Below, in pieces: positions 46,290 to 54,745 of a stretch of DNA of 64,000 bases. Location of the stretch: positions 1,550,001-1,614,000 of the forward strand of contig NZ_WTYF01000004.1 in assembly GCF_009827315.1 (NCBI RefSeq), given 5' to 3'. The stretch comes from Qipengyuania gaetbuli (GTDB lineage Bacteria > Pseudomonadota > Alphaproteobacteria > Sphingomonadales > Sphingomonadaceae). Position 1 is the stretch's first letter; every line of letters begins with the position of its first letter. Below the pieces are notes generated by a model, which was given only the letters and a program-made list of their open reading frames with translations, searched no databases and was not told where the DNA came from. Both the position numbers and the translations under genes were made by a program.

Positions 46290-46966
46290 TCGGCCGTTCC
46301 TGCGCCAAGGGTGACATTGACGACCTGTTCCCAGCCGGTCTCCTTCGCCAGCCAGACGACGTAGCGACGCTCGCCCGCGACGCCGGTATGGAAGCCCCAT
46401 GCCAGCGAACCGTCACGCGATGCGCGCAAGGGGATAGCCGAATCCGGTTCGCCCACATCGACCGGACGGCGGCAGGCAGCCACTTCGCTTCCGATCATGT
46501 CCGGCGCTTGCGGCGCGGCGTCCTGCGGGATGCCGAAATCGAAGACGTAGAGATATTCGCCGTCGCGCTGGCGCTGCCAGACGGTGTTGAAGGTCCCGAC
46601 CTTGCCATCGGGATCGCGGAAGGCCCCTTGCGTGACGGCGATCGAACCGTCGCAGCTCGACCACACGCGATGCGGTTCCCAGGCGACCGCCTGCGGCGGG
46701 TCCTGCTGCTGCTTGAGCCAGGGCTTGGCCTCGATCGCGCCGTTCTGTCCGAACAGCAGCGCGCCATCCGCCGCATATTCGGCGAAGGCGGTCCACTGCC
46801 CTTTTTCCCGCGCGGCGCGGGCGAAGGCGAGTTCCGTGGCGATGACCTTGGAAGGGCTGGCCGTCGGCGTCAGCAGCCGTGCATAGCGGTCGCGCGGTCC
46901 CGGCGCAGTGGAGCAGGCGGTAAGAGCCAGTGCGCTCGCGGCGAGTAAGGCGAGGCGCAGCGTCAC
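46286..46966 (-). CDS. Predicted lipoprotein, SnoaL/NTF2-like style
   Basis: A 226-aa protein with a lipobox [10 protein letters not shown] near residue 18. The mature part begins like an NTF2-like cone fold ([21 protein letters not shown] and [13 protein letters not shown]), continues with ITVTQ-like [20 protein letters not shown] and ends GYV-type [16 protein letters not shown]2-like folding is inference. The start is GTG at 46966, overlapping the folD stop, and its stop overlaps the marC start. It may be a periplasm-facing lipoprotein with unknown partner. Confidence 0.7.
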   Translation of the reverse strand: MTLRLALLAASALALTACSTAPGPRDRYARLLTPTASPSKVIATELAFARAAREKGQWTAFAEYAADGALLFGQNGAIEAKPWLKQQQDPPQAVAWEPHRVWSSCDGSIAVTQGAFRDPDGKVGTFNTVWQRQRDGEYLYVFDFGIPQDAAPQAPDMIGSEVAACRRPVDVGEPDSAIPLRASRDGSLAWGFHTGVAGERRYVVWLAKETGWEQVVNVTLGAGTAE

Positions 46967-47856
46967 AGCGCGGACGGCACTTCCAGCCCTGCATTGCGAT
47001 AGGCCGCGACCAGCGTGTTACGCAGCAGCACCGCGATGGTCATCGGACCGACGCCGCCGGGCACGGGCGTGATGGCCGAGGCAACGTTCTGCGCGCCGGC
47101 ATAGTCGACGTCGCCGACCAGCCTGCCCTTCTCCTCGCCCTCGGCAGGAGGCAGGCGGTTGATGCCCACATCGATCACGGTCGCGCCGTCCTTCAGCCAT
47201 TCGGCCTTGACCATTTCCGCGCGGCCCACGGCGGCCACGACGATATCCGCGCGCTTGACCACGGCGGGCAGGTCCTTGGTGCGGCTGTGCGCGATGGTGA
47301 CGGTGGCATTGGCGTCGAGCAGGAGCTGCGCCATCGGCTTGCCGACGATGTTCGAGCGGCCGATCACCACCGCCTCGAGGCCGGAGAGGTCGCCCAGCCG
47401 GTCGGTCAGCAGCATCATGCAGCCGAGCGGCGTGCAGGGCACGAAACCGCGCTGACCCACGGCGAGGCGTCCCGCATTGGTGACATGGAAACCGTCCACG
47501 TCCTTGTCCGGGCTGATGCTCGCGATGACCGCCTGTTCGTCGAGATGACCGGGCAGTGGCAGCTGGACGAGGATGCCGTCCACCGCATCGTCATTGTTGA
47601 GCTGGTCGACCAGCGCCAGCAGCTCCGCCTCGGACGTATCGGCAGGCAGGCGATACTCGAAGCTTTCCATGCCCGCGGCCACGGTCGCCTTGTGCTTGGA
47701 GCCGACATAGACCTGGCTTGCCGGGTCTTCGCCCACCAGCACCACGGCAAGTCCTGCCTTGCGGCCCGCCTTGTGTTCGAACTGCCCTGCAAGCGCGCCG
47801 ACGCGCTCCCTGAGGAGGGCGGCAAAGGCTTTTCCGTCGATCCGTTCAGCGGTCAT
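46963..47856 (-). CDS. folD: Bifunctional methylenetetrahydrofolate dehydrogenase/cyclohydrolase
   Basis: A 297-aa cytoplasmic one-carbon enzyme that oxidises 5,10-methylene-THF and hydrolyses the methenyl form. Catalytic K54 in QVYVGSKHK is present, with [17 protein letters not shown](P)-binding [14 protein letters not shown] and CTPLGCM. The C-terminal [20 protein letters not shown] is the family end signature. Length is standard. Start ATG at 47856 overlaps the yggT stop (ATGA), and its stop overlaps the lipoprotein start, so the genes are co-translated. Confidence 0.97.
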   Translation of the reverse strand: MTAERIDGKAFAALLRERVGALAGQFEHKAGRKAGLAVVLVGEDPASQVYVGSKHKATVAAGMESFEYRLPADTSEAELLALVDQLNNDDAVDGILVQLPLPGHLDEQAVIASISPDKDVDGFHVTNAGRLAVGQRGFVPCTPLGCMMLLTDRLGDLSGLEAVVIGRSNIVGKPMAQLLLDANATVTIAHSRTKDLPAVVKRADIVVAAVGRAEMVKAEWLKDGATVIDVGINRLPPAEGEEKGRLVGDVDYAGAQNVASAITPVPGGVGPMTIAVLLRNTLVAAYRNAGLEVPSAL

Positions 47857-48137
47857 AGCGAGTAGATGATGTTCCCGAGCACGATAAGGATGATGTTGAG
47901 CGCGATGATCAGCACCAGCGGTGAAAAGTCGATCATGCCGGTCTGCGGCAGCAGGTTGCGGATCGGCCTAAGCACCGGGTCCAGCAGGCGGTTGATGCCG
48001 TCGTAGAAGCTCATCAGGAATTCGTTGCGGCCGACCACGTTGAAGGCGAACAGCAGGCCGATGATGAACTGGATGATGATCAGCATCACGAACACGTTCG
48101 TGAGCATCTCGAGGATCTGGTAGAGAGTGATAAGCAC
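47853..48137 (-). CDS. YggT family membrane protein
   Basis: A 94-aa protein with two hydrophobic segments ([17 protein letters not shown] near 20 and [21 protein letters not shown] at the end) separated by [20 protein letters not shown], the YggT hallmark, PxRRxLPxxG-like. YggT proteins are small inner-membrane proteins of unsettled role, linked in some bacteria to osmotic tolerance or division-associated membrane functions. The start is GTG at 48137. It overlaps folD by 4 bases and follows argB after about 76 bases. Confidence 0.9.
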   Translation of the reverse strand: MLITLYQILEMLTNVFVMLIIIQFIIGLLFAFNVVGRNEFLMSFYDGINRLLDPVLRPIRNLLPQTGMIDFSPLVLIIALNIILIVLGNIIYSL

Positions 48138-48213
48138 TAGGGTGAACCCCGTTTCTGTCTGAGCAATCCCGTGTCGAAACGTCCTACACGTGGCGGACGC
48201 GGCGCGCCAAGCC

Positions 48214-49122
48214 CTATCGGGCGCTTATCAGCGTACCTGCGCCCCGCTGGGTGAAGAATTCGAGCAGCATGGCGTGGGGAATGCGCCCGTCGAGCACGAC
48301 CGCGGCCTCGCATCCCGCCTCGACTGCCGCGACGCAGGTTTCCAGCTTCGGGATCATCCCGCCGCTGATCGTGCCGTCGGCGCGCAGCGTGGCGATGTCG
48401 GCAGGCGTCAGATCGGTCAGCAGCGCGCCGTCCTTGCCCAGCACGCCGGGCACGTCGGTCAGCAGCAGCAGCCTTGCCGCGCCCAGCGCCGCAGCCAGCG
48501 CGCCGGCCATGGTGTCGGCGTTGATATTGTAGGTGTGGCCGTCCTCGCCCGCTGCGATCGGGGCGACGATCGGGATCATGCCGGCTGCGGTCGCGGTTTC
48601 GATGATCGTGGTGTCGACCGCGCAGGGTTCGCCCACGAAGCCGAGGTCGAGCGCACGCTCGATATTGCTTTCCGGGTCCTTGGTCGTGCGTTCGACCTTG
48701 CGCGCAGTCACGAGGCCGCCGTCCTTGCCGGAAATCCCCACCGCCTTGCCGCCGGCGCGCGCGATGGAGGAAACCAGCGCCTTGTTGATCGCGCCGGACA
48801 GGACCATCTCCGCCACCTCGGCGGTCGCCTTGTCGGTGACGCGCAGCCCGTCGATGAACTGCGTCTCCACGCCCAGTTTCTCCAGCATCCGGCCGATCTG
48901 CGGGCCGCCGCCATGCACCACCACCGGGTTGATGCCGACTGCTTTCAACAGCACGACGTCCTCGGCGAATTCGCGGGCGGCGTCCTCGTCGCCCATGGCG
49001 TTGCCGCCGTATTTCACCACGAAGCTCTTGCCGGCATAGCGCTGGAAATAGGGCAGCGCCTCGATCAGCGTCTGCGCCTTGGTGCTTGCCTCGTGCATCG
49101 GCTGGCCGCCCGTGCTGGTCAC
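48214..49122 (-). CDS. argB: Acetylglutamate kinase
   Basis: A 302-aa amino-acid kinase phosphorylating N-acetylglutamate in arginine synthesis. Seen: [14 protein letters not shown] (ATP phosphate-binding), [20 protein letters not shown] (substrate Gly-rich loop), [31 protein letters not shown] and the end [18 protein letters not shown]. The N-terminal helix typical of hexameric arginine-inhibited forms is present. I favour GTG 49122, which has a GGAGCGAAG site upstream; ATG 49098 would give 294 residues and is a real alternative. The downstream gap to yggT shows nothing special. Confidence 0.96.
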   Translation of the reverse strand: MTSTGGQPMHEASTKAQTLIEALPYFQRYAGKSFVVKYGGNAMGDEDAAREFAEDVVLLKAVGINPVVVHGGGPQIGRMLEKLGVETQFIDGLRVTDKATAEVAEMVLSGAINKALVSSIARAGGKAVGISGKDGGLVTARKVERTTKDPESNIERALDLGFVGEPCAVDTTIIETATAAGMIPIVAPIAAGEDGHTYNINADTMAGALAAALGAARLLLLTDVPGVLGKDGALLTDLTPADIATLRADGTISGGMIPKLETCVAAVEAGCEAAVVLDGRIPHAMLLEFFTQRGAGTLISAR

Positions 49123-49216
49123 ATCTTCGCTCCATTCATGCGCAAAGCCTGCGCGTCCCACCGGGGGATGCGCAGGCGTTAGCGTGCCCGGCTGGCGGGC
49201 GAAAGAGGGCTCGGCG

Positions 49217-49504
49217 TTATTCGGCCTGCGGGGCGGGTTCGATCTCGACCTCGGGATCGGCATCGGCGGCGGGTTCGTCGCCATTGACGGGCGCCGCGCC
49301 GAATTCGCCCTCGGGCGAAACGGGGACCGAAGTCGTGGTCGGCAAGGGGTTCGGCGCCTCGCCCGCCACTTCGCCGACCGGTACCGGCTCTTCACCGCCA
49401 TCGGTGTTGAAGAGATAGAAAACCAGCGCGAGGACGAGGAAGACGAGGATGCCCACATACATCCAGCGCGTGCCGGGCTTGGTATCGGGAACGGGGTCGG
49501 TCAT
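49217..49504 (-). CDS. Small single-pass membrane protein with acidic tail
   Basis: A 95-aa protein. Residues about 14-32 ([18 protein letters not shown]) form one membrane span; the remainder is a Pro-, Glu- and Asp-rich low-complexity tail likely in the periplasm ([19 protein letters not shown]). No family recognised. ATG at 49504 follows TAAGGAGTTAGCC. It lies 94 bases upstream of argB on the same strand and may be co-transcribed, but there is no functional hint. Confidence 0.7.
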   Translation of the reverse strand: MTDPVPDTKPGTRWMYVGILVFLVLALVFYLFNTDGGEEPVPVGEVAGEAPNPLPTTTSVPVSPEGEFGAAPVNGDEPAADADPEVEIEPAPQAE

Positions 49505-49605
49505 GGCTAACTCCTTGATTGCATTCTCCCAAACAATGCCCCGCGCACCACGACCGTTCCGGTAACACCTTGCGCGGGCGTGGCGGTGGTGGCAGGCCCC
49601 GGGTC

Positions 49606-50241
49606 ATGACCACGCCCCGCCCGCTCTCCCTCGCCGTCCTCCTCCCGCTCGCTGCCTGCGCCAGCACGCCCGACGCGCCGCCGCTGCCCGAGACGCAGGA
49701 ATGGTTCTGGCAGGCGCTCTCCAGCCATTGCGGCGAGGCCTACGAGGGCGCGCTCGCCAGCAGCGACGCGCGCGATGCGGACTGGGCGGGCAAGCGCATG
49801 ATCGCCCACTGGGCAGATTGCTCCGACAGCCGCGTCGCCATCGCCTTCCATGTTGAGGACGCGGAGGCACCGGGCGGCTGGAACCGCTCGCGCACCTGGT
49901 TGTTGACGCGCACCTCCGATGGCCTGAGGCTCAAGCACGACCACCGGCACGAGGACGGTAGCGAGGACGCGGTCACGCAATATGGCGGCGACACGCTGTC
50001 GGCGGGCACGGCGGGGGTGCAGGATTTCCCCGTCGACGCCTTTTCCATCGCCCTGTTCGAGCGCGAGGGGCTGTCCGCCTCGCTCACCAATGTCTGGCGG
50101 ATCGAGGTCGACCCCGCCGGTACGCAGGCCACGCGCTTCGCCTACCAGCTGACCCGCCGCAACGATCCCACCCGCCTGTTCCGCGTCGAGTTCGACACAT
50201 CGTCTCCGGTAACTCCGCCTCTGCCCGCTTGGGGCTGGTAG
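49606..50241 (+). CDS. Predicted lipoprotein
   Basis: A 211-aa protein with a lipobox LLPLAACASTPD near residue 18. It has a short helical-looking start (WFWQALSSHCGEAYEGAL), two more cysteines and a beta-rich rest (RTWLLTRTSDGLRLKHDHRH, FPVDAFSIALFEREGL, AYQLTRRNDPTRLFRVEFD). I do not recognise the family. ATG 49606 is the first in the frame that gives the lipobox; the longer frame from 49519 is unlikely. It is a single gene diverging from the acidic-tail protein. Confidence 0.7.
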   Translation: MTTPRPLSLAVLLPLAACASTPDAPPLPETQEWFWQALSSHCGEAYEGALASSDARDADWAGKRMIAHWADCSDSRVAIAFHVEDAEAPGGWNRSRTWLLTRTSDGLRLKHDHRHEDGSEDAVTQYGGDTLSAGTAGVQDFPVDAFSIALFEREGLSASLTNVWRIEVDPAGTQATRFAYQLTRRNDPTRLFRVEFDTSSPVTPPLPAWGW

Positions 50242-50354
50242 GGACCGGCTTGCAGGCGTGAAACGGCCCGCATCCCCTGGGGGACACGGGCCGGGACAGG
50301 GGTGCGATCACGGCGGCAAACAAGCAGACCGCACCCGGGAATTGCGCCGCCTCG

Positions 50355-50651
50355 TCAGGCGAAGCTGAGATAGAGCAGCGTTCCCGCCAGCAGGATCACG
50401 TGCACGCAGGCGAGCCCGTGGAGCTGGTTGGAGAAGGGCTGCTTGCGTTCCTTGTGATGGAAGGCCGCGCGCGCGGCATAGGCACCGGGCGTACCCCCGA
50501 TCATCGCCCAGCCGAGCAGGCTGGTTTCGGGAACGCGCCACCCGCCGCTTTCGGCCATGGCCTTGTCCACCGCAAAGGCGAGGAAGGCGCACAGATTGAT
50601 CGCGATCAGGTAATAAACGAAATACTCGAGGGCAACGAACTGGGCTGACAT
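50355..50651 (-). CDS. DUF1294 family membrane protein (copy 1)
   Basis: A 98-aa protein beginning MSAQFVALEYFVYYLIAINL, with about three hydrophobic stretches. The block NLCAFLAFAVDKAMAESGGW and then GTPGAYAARAAFHHKERKQP is the DUF1294 signature. The function is unknown; many members are fused to cold-shock domains, but no CSD is present here. ATG 50651 is chosen; the frame reaches 50666. It shares about half its residues, by eye, with a second copy at 51474. Confidence 0.85.
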   Translation of the reverse strand: MSAQFVALEYFVYYLIAINLCAFLAFAVDKAMAESGGWRVPETSLLGWAMIGGTPGAYAARAAFHHKERKQPFSNQLHGLACVHVILLAGTLLYLSFA

Positions 50652-50897
50652 GACGTGGCTCCACAAAGCAGACGTACAGACAGCGACACCGCGTGTTCTT
50701 TATGGCGCGCAGTAATAGTGCACCGCAACATGGGTGTATTGTTCAAAGGCGACATCGTTTTTATGCGCCTCATGCGCCGGCGGGGGCATCCGCCCCCTTG
50801 GCTTTCCTCGCTCCCTTCGGTCGCTGCGGGCGGCCGGTCGCCCTTGCGGGCCTTTGGCCCGTTCTAGAGCGAGGTGGCGAAGCCGCGCCTGCCGCGC
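50652..50897. other. Intergenic region holding a structured element
   Basis: This 246-base gap lies between the stop of the minus-strand lipoprotein at 50898 and the start of DUF1294 copy 1. It holds the structured element listed at 50782-50874 and presumably the DUF1294 promoter to its left. No protein-coding frame in it looks real. Confidence 0.6.
50782..50874. other. Multi-hairpin structured intergenic element
   Basis: A hairpin GGGGGC-atcc-GCCCCC (50782-50797) is followed by an outer 8-bp stem CCTCGCTC (50806-50813) with GAGCGAGG (50867-50874). That outer stem encloses GGGCG/CGCCC (50828-50832 with 50839-50843) and GGGCC-TTT-GGCCC (50848-50860). The arrangement is a branched three-way fold on either strand. 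It could be a REP-type intergenic repeat or a terminator of the upstream minus-strand lipoprotein gene; a U-tract is not evident. Confidence 0.5.
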
Positions 50898-51131
50898 TTA
50901 TTCGGCCGGAGCTTCCTCTTCCGCCTCGGCGGTCGGGGTCATCGGCGTGTCGGGCGTGTCGACCGGCACCGCGTCGGGATCCTCCTGCGTGACGATCAGC
51001 TCGCCGCCGCCGACATCCTCGACATCGGTGGCGTAGGTCTTTTCCTCCGCTTCCTGCGCGCAGGCGGCCAGCAGCAGGGCTGCGGCGACGGGTGCGGCGA
51101 GGCGGAGCGGGGTTACGGGGTCGAACTTCAT
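50898..51131 (-). CDS. Small acidic lipoprotein
   Basis: A 77-aa product. The signal part (MKFDPVTPLRLAAPVAAALL) ends in the lipobox LLAACAQEAE near residue 24; the mature 54 residues are acidic and Thr/Pro-rich (TPDTPMTPTAEAEEEAPAE). No family recognised; very short lipoproteins of this type are common in sphingomonads. A GGAAACACG-type ribosome site precedes the ATG. It follows the DUF465 gene by 17 bases, so they may be co-transcribed. Confidence 0.65.
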   Translation of the reverse strand: MKFDPVTPLRLAAPVAAALLLAACAQEAEEKTYATDVEDVGGGELIVTQEDPDAVPVDTPDTPMTPTAEAEEEAPAE

Positions 51132-51148
51132 GGTCGTGTTTCCTTCTG

Positions 51149-51403
51149 TCAGGGTGCGCTGCGGGCCTTGGTGACGATGGCGGTGATCTCGTCGAGCAGG
51201 CTGAGGCGCTGCTTCTTGAGGGCTTCGGTCCGCTCGTCGCTGGCCGCTTCGGTTTCCGCCTCGATCCGGTGCACCTGGCGGTTCACCTCGTGATAGTCGT
51301 CGGCGAGGCGCGCGAACCGCCCGTCCTGCGTCTTCAGCTGCGTGATCAGTTCACGGTCGCGGGCGAAGATCTTGGTCAGTTCGTTGGGCGTGTGCTGCGA
51401 CAT
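51149..51403 (-). CDS. DUF465/YdcH family small coiled-coil protein
   Basis: An 84-aa protein beginning MSQHTPNELTKIFARDRELI and continuing TQDGRFARLADDYHEVNRQV, with a long heptad-rich helix to the C-terminus ending LSLLDEITAIVTKA. This is the DUF465 (YdcH) family of cytoplasmic helical proteins of unknown role. Length is normal. It sits upstream of the small lipoprotein. Confidence 0.88.
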   Translation of the reverse strand: MSQHTPNELTKIFARDRELITQLKTQDGRFARLADDYHEVNRQVHRIEAETEAASDERTEALKKQRLSLLDEITAIVTKARSAP

Positions 51404-51473
51404 GCGGATACCTTTCCCTAGTGGTTGCAGGGAATCGGGTAATACGGCGAAGTCACGGCATCTTTGAGGCAGG

Positions 51474-51842
51474 TCAATTTGCGTAGGCGGAGGCGAAGGA
51501 TTGTCCGTCCCCAGTGCCCCAGTTCACGCGGTCCCCCAGCCCGACCCAGATTGCTGACTGCAGCAGCCCGACCAGCAGCAGGTGCATGAAAGCGATGGAG
51601 TGCAGCATGGTGCAGAAGGGCTGCTTGCGGGTCTTGTGGCGAAAGGCCGACCGCCCCGCATAGGCGCCGATGCTGCCGCCGAGGAAAGCCCACATCAGCA
51701 AGGTTCCTTCCGAAATGCGCCAGCTGCCGTTTTCCGCCCGCGCCTTGTCGAGGCCGAAGGCGATGAAGGCGACGAGGTTCACCGCGATCAGGTAATAGGT
51801 GACGAATTCGGCCAGCCGCATCGGCGAAAGGGTTTCCTGCAT
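51474..51842 (-). CDS. DUF1294 family membrane protein (copy 2)
   Basis: A 122-aa relative of the product at 50355. Shared blocks are YYLIAVNLVAFIAFGLDKA, ENGSWRISEGTLLMWAFLGG and GAYAGRSAFRHKTRKQPFC. A longer C-terminus (LLVGLLQSAIWVGLGDRVNW) has no equivalent in copy 1. Function unknown; membrane location is predicted. It is separated from copy 1 by about 820 bases holding the acidic lipoprotein and DUF465 genes, so the pair looks like an old duplication rather than a recent tandem copy. Confidence 0.85.
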   Translation of the reverse strand: MQETLSPMRLAEFVTYYLIAVNLVAFIAFGLDKARAENGSWRISEGTLLMWAFLGGSIGAYAGRSAFRHKTRKQPFCTMLHSIAFMHLLLVGLLQSAIWVGLGDRVNWGTGDGQSFASAYAN

Positions 51843-51996
51843 GCTCCGATGATACTGCGTGCGCGCCCTTGCGAAAGCTTTAAATCCTGCGCGATTTCAA
51901 TCCTTTTTTCCGTATCGGCCCATCATTTGACATACACGGAAAAGTAACCCGCCGCCCGATACTCTTCTTCGCGAACGGGCTTTGGGGGGTTACGAC

Positions 51997-52134
51997 ATGG
52001 CTACGAAGATGGACGACCGGAACGGGGAAGAGCGGCGCATGGGCGACCGGCGCGTGCAGCAGCTTCCTTTCGACGGGCCCGATCGTCGCAAGGGCGAACG
52101 GCGCGGGGCGGAGGAGCGCCGGCGGCGCTACTGA
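51997..52134 (+). CDS. 45-residue highly charged small protein
   Basis: An ATG at 51997 preceded by TTTGGGGGGTTACGAC gives 45 codons to TGA. The product starts MATKMDDRNGEERRMGDRRV and ends GERRGAEERRRRY: about half the residues are Arg, Asp, Glu or Lys, with DRR and ERR repeated. That resembles small nucleic-acid-binding or intrinsically disordered proteins. A TTGACA sequence at 51927 could be part of a promoter, but no good partner box is at 17 bases. No family recognised; a spurious frame cannot be excluded. Confidence 0.5.
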   Translation: MATKMDDRNGEERRMGDRRVQQLPFDGPDRRKGERRGAEERRRRY

Positions 52135-52210
52135 CGCTTTGCACGGCTGGACGGATTGCGGGCCGGCGCGGGATTGAACCCCTGCGCCGGCCCGCTATCG
52201 TTCGGGGGCA

Positions 52211-52708
52211 ATGGCACGGCCGATCCGCTTCCGAACGACACGCCGAAGGCGGATGGGCATGCGCAGCCTGTGGTGGCTGGTGCTGCTGCTGGCGCTGGCG
52301 GCGATGCTTTACATCAACGGCGGCAGGCTGGGCCCGCCCGAGCGGCTCGACGAGGTTACGTACCGCTTCGGCCTGTGCGGCCAGCGCGGGGGCAGCGCCT
52401 GCGTAATCGACGGCGACACGGTGGCCATCGGCCAGCGCCGCGTGCGCCTCACCGGCTTCGACGCGCCCGAAATGGACGGCGCCTGCAATGCCGAAAGTGC
52501 GCAAGCCCGTCTGGCCCGCACGGCCCTCCACGCCTGGCTCGCCCAAGGCCCCTTCACTTGGACCGGCGGCACCGACCCTCCCCGCGACCGCTATGGCCGG
52601 GAACTCCGCGCAGCCTCACGCGGCGACGAGACGCTGGCGGAGCATATGATCGGTGCCGGGCTGGCCGAGGGTAACGGCTGGGGTGAGGGCAGGGAGTGGT
52701 GCGATTAG
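52211..52708 (+). CDS. Thermonuclease-like (SNase fold) protein, membrane-anchored
   Basis: A 165-aa protein with an Arg-rich start (residues 1-16), one hydrophobic segment (about 19-36, LWWLVLLLALAAMLYI) and a staphylococcal-nuclease-type domain. The domain has the calcium and phosphate residues in ACVIDGDTVAIGQRRVRLTG, FDAPEM and RDRYGREL (Asp, Arg, Glu and Arg of the catalytic set). The stable signal-anchor suggests a periplasm-facing nuclease or nuclease homologue. It is a single gene. Confidence 0.85.
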   Translation: MARPIRFRTTRRRRMGMRSLWWLVLLLALAAMLYINGGRLGPPERLDEVTYRFGLCGQRGGSACVIDGDTVAIGQRRVRLTGFDAPEMDGACNAESAQARLARTALHAWLAQGPFTWTGGTDPPRDRYGRELRAASRGDETLAEHMIGAGLAEGNGWGEGREWCD

Positions 52709-52738
52709 GGTAGAGGTAATGACGCCGCAGAGAACGTC

Positions 52739-53149
52739 ATGCATAGTCCAGTCATGAAAACCGTTATCGCCGCCATCAGCTACTTCGCGACGATATTTGC
52801 GCTCGGCTTTGTGCTGGGTACCGTTCGCACCTTGTGGGGCGCCGCGGCGCTAGGCGAAACAACCTTCATCCTGTTCGAAGTGCCGATCCTGCTTATAGCG
52901 AGCTGGTGGTCGGCCCGGAGCCTACGCGTCCGGCATTCAATCAACTCTTTCGCGAGCGCTGCCGTAATGGGCGTCTGCGCATTCACTTTTCTGATGCTTG
53001 CCGAACTCGTACTGGCCACCAGCCTGTCGGGACAGAGCGTAGGCGATTGGTTCGCAAGACTCTGGAAAGTCCCGCAGCTCTTGGGAACGGTTGGGCAAAT
53101 CACATTCGGAGCAATGCCCCTGCTGGTGGGAACCAAGTCCGGGGAATGA
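52739..53149 (+). CDS. Hypothetical four-helix membrane protein
   Basis: A 136-aa hydrophobic protein with about four membrane helices (ISYFATIFALGFVLGTV, ILFEVPILLIASWW, AVMGVCAFTFLMLAELVLA, GTVGQITFGAMPLLVG). I do not recognise the family. Start ATG 52739 or ATG 52754; neither has a strong ribosome site. Composition is less GC-rich than flanking genes. It lies between the nuclease gene and the convergent nrdB with a terminator. Confidence 0.6.
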   Translation: MHSPVMKTVIAAISYFATIFALGFVLGTVRTLWGAAALGETTFILFEVPILLIASWWSARSLRVRHSINSFASAAVMGVCAFTFLMLAELVLATSLSGQSVGDWFARLWKVPQLLGTVGQITFGAMPLLVGTKSGE

Positions 53150-53203
53150 AGAATATTCGCGTCGGTCTGCCAATCGGAATCGGCGCCTGCTAATCCAAGC
53201 TCA

Positions 53204-53238
53204 AAAAAACTGCGGGCGGGACTTTCACCCCACCCGCA
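53204..53238 (-). terminator. Rho-independent terminator of nrdB
   Basis: On the minus strand TGCGGGTGGG pairs with CCCGCCCGCA (one mismatch) around an 8-base loop and is followed by seven T. It lies about 60 bases past the nrdB stop. Confidence 0.85.
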
Positions 53239-53296
53239 ATGTTCTGTCGCTTATCTCGCGACAAAGGTCAGTCCTAACCAAACCGCCTCTTTGCAA

Positions 53297-54355
53297 TCAC
53301 TCCGCCGCCACGGCCCCCGCGTCGTCGCCGAACAGGCCCGGGCCGTCGCTTTCGGCTTCTTCCTCGTTCGCGGCCTTGGCGCTCTGGCGCTTGTCGAAGC
53401 TGGCCCAGACGTCGTTCCAGTTGCCGCGGGTTGCGCCCTTGGAATATTCGGTCGCGCGGGTTTCGAAGAAGTTTGCGTGCTCCACACCGTTGAGCAGCGG
53501 GGCGAGCCAGGGCAGCGGGTGGTCGTCGACCATGTAGATCGGCTGCATGCCCAGCTGGCCCAGGCGCCAGTCGGCGATGTAGCGGATGTACTTCTTGATG
53601 TCCTTCGCCGTCATGCCCGACACCGGGCCCATTTCGAAGGCGAGGTCGATGAAGTTGTCTTCGAGACGCACCGTCTTCTGGCAGATGTCGACGATGTCTT
53701 CCTTGACCGCCTTGGTCAGGCAGTCCCGCTCGCGCACGAACTCGTGGAACATGCGGATGATGCCTTCGCAGTGCAGCGATTCGTCGCGCACCGACCAGCT
53801 GACGATCTGGCCCATGCCCTTCATCTTGTTGAAGCGCGGGAAGTTCATCAGCATGGCGAAGCTGGCGAACAGCTGCATGCCTTCGGTGAAGGCGCCAAAC
53901 ATGGCCAGCGTGCGGGCGATGTCTTCATCGTTGTCGACGCCGAACTGCTGCATGTAATTGTGCTTGTCGGCCATTTCCTCGTATTCGAGGAAGGCGGAAT
54001 ATTCGCTTTCCGGCATGCCGATCGTGTCGAGCAAGTGGCTGTAGGCCGCGATGTGCACCGTCTCCATGTTGGAAAAGGCGGTGAGCATCATCTTGATCTC
54101 GGTCGGCTTGAACACGCGGCCGTACTTGTCGTGATAGCAATCCTGCACTTCCACGTCGGCCTGCGTGAAGAAGCGGAAGATCTGCGTGAGCAGGTTACGC
54201 TCGTGCTCGGTCAGCTTCTGCGCCCAGTCGCGGCAGTCTTCGCCGAGCGGAACTTCTTCCGGCATCCAGTGGATCTGCTGCTGCCGCTTCCAGAACTCGT
54301 AAGCCCAGGGGTATTCGAAGGGCTTGTAGGTCTTGCGGGCTTCGAGCAACGACAT
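53297..54355 (-). CDS. nrdB: Ribonucleoside-diphosphate reductase, beta subunit
   Basis: A 352-aa class I radical subunit. The di-iron/radical site is intact: E98, H101 and Y105 in NMETVHIAAYSHLLD match E115/H118/Y122 of E. coli NrdB by spacing, so a tyrosyl radical is expected. An earlier Asp ligand lies in QADVEVQD (D67) and more Glu/His ligands in SWSVRDESLHCEGIIRMFHE. I chose ATG 54355, preceded by CCGGAGATCC; the ATG at 54391 lacks such a site. No ATP-cone precedes the domain. It is transcribed from the same strand as nrdA but the genes are separated by about 2.3 kb. Confidence 0.96.
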   Translation of the reverse strand: MSLLEARKTYKPFEYPWAYEFWKRQQQIHWMPEEVPLGEDCRDWAQKLTEHERNLLTQIFRFFTQADVEVQDCYHDKYGRVFKPTEIKMMLTAFSNMETVHIAAYSHLLDTIGMPESEYSAFLEYEEMADKHNYMQQFGVDNDEDIARTLAMFGAFTEGMQLFASFAMLMNFPRFNKMKGMGQIVSWSVRDESLHCEGIIRMFHEFVRERDCLTKAVKEDIVDICQKTVRLEDNFIDLAFEMGPVSGMTAKDIKKYIRYIADWRLGQLGMQPIYMVDDHPLPWLAPLLNGVEHANFFETRATEYSKGATRGNWNDVWASFDKRQSAKAANEEEAESDGPGLFGDDAGAVAAE

Positions 54356-54745
54356 CTTGTGGATCTCCGGTTTGGCGCGTGAACGACTCATATAGGGAAT
54401 CACAGCCCGGAATCGAAGGCAAGAGTGAATGATTCGGCGGGGATAAGCGCGGGAAAAAATTCTTTGCGCGGCACTATTTGCCGGAACGCGATGCGCGGAT
54501 GCGACGTTGGGATAGCAATCGGCCACCGAGCCGGTTCGGGGCTAAGCGGACCAGGTCCGGTTTCCCCTTTTGCGGGCTACGGCTCCGCATCCCCGACGCC
54601 CCGCCTCGCAAGAGGTCGGGGCGTCAACTTTTCGCCCCCCTGCGACCCAATCCAACGAGCCGTGCATGAGCCTCGGCGAAGCGTGGACCGCATTGCCCTT
54701 GCGTCCGTTGGTTAGGTGTAACCCACACAGACAAAAGGGAATTTT
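54356..54745. other. Long intergenic region between nrdB and the DUF2171 gene
   Basis: About 390 bases without a convincing protein gene, serving as the divergent promoter zone for nrdB (minus) and the DUF2171 gene (plus). It contains a strong hairpin at 54595-54625. I see no match to the NrdR-like boxes proposed upstream of nrdA. Two short plus-strand frames (from 54425 and 54570) have poor codon patterns and run through the hairpin. Confidence 0.5.
54595..54625 (+). terminator. Strong hairpin in the nrdB-DUF2171 gap
   Basis: GACGCCCCG-CCTC-GCAA-GAGG-T-CGGGGCGTC is a 9-bp outer stem with a 4-bp inner stem, one bulged T and the tetraloop GCAA. AACTTTTC follows on the plus side. No plus-strand gene is upstream within 1.4 kb, so it may end an unannotated small RNA, or regulate the DUF2171 transcript. 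Confidence 0.45.
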
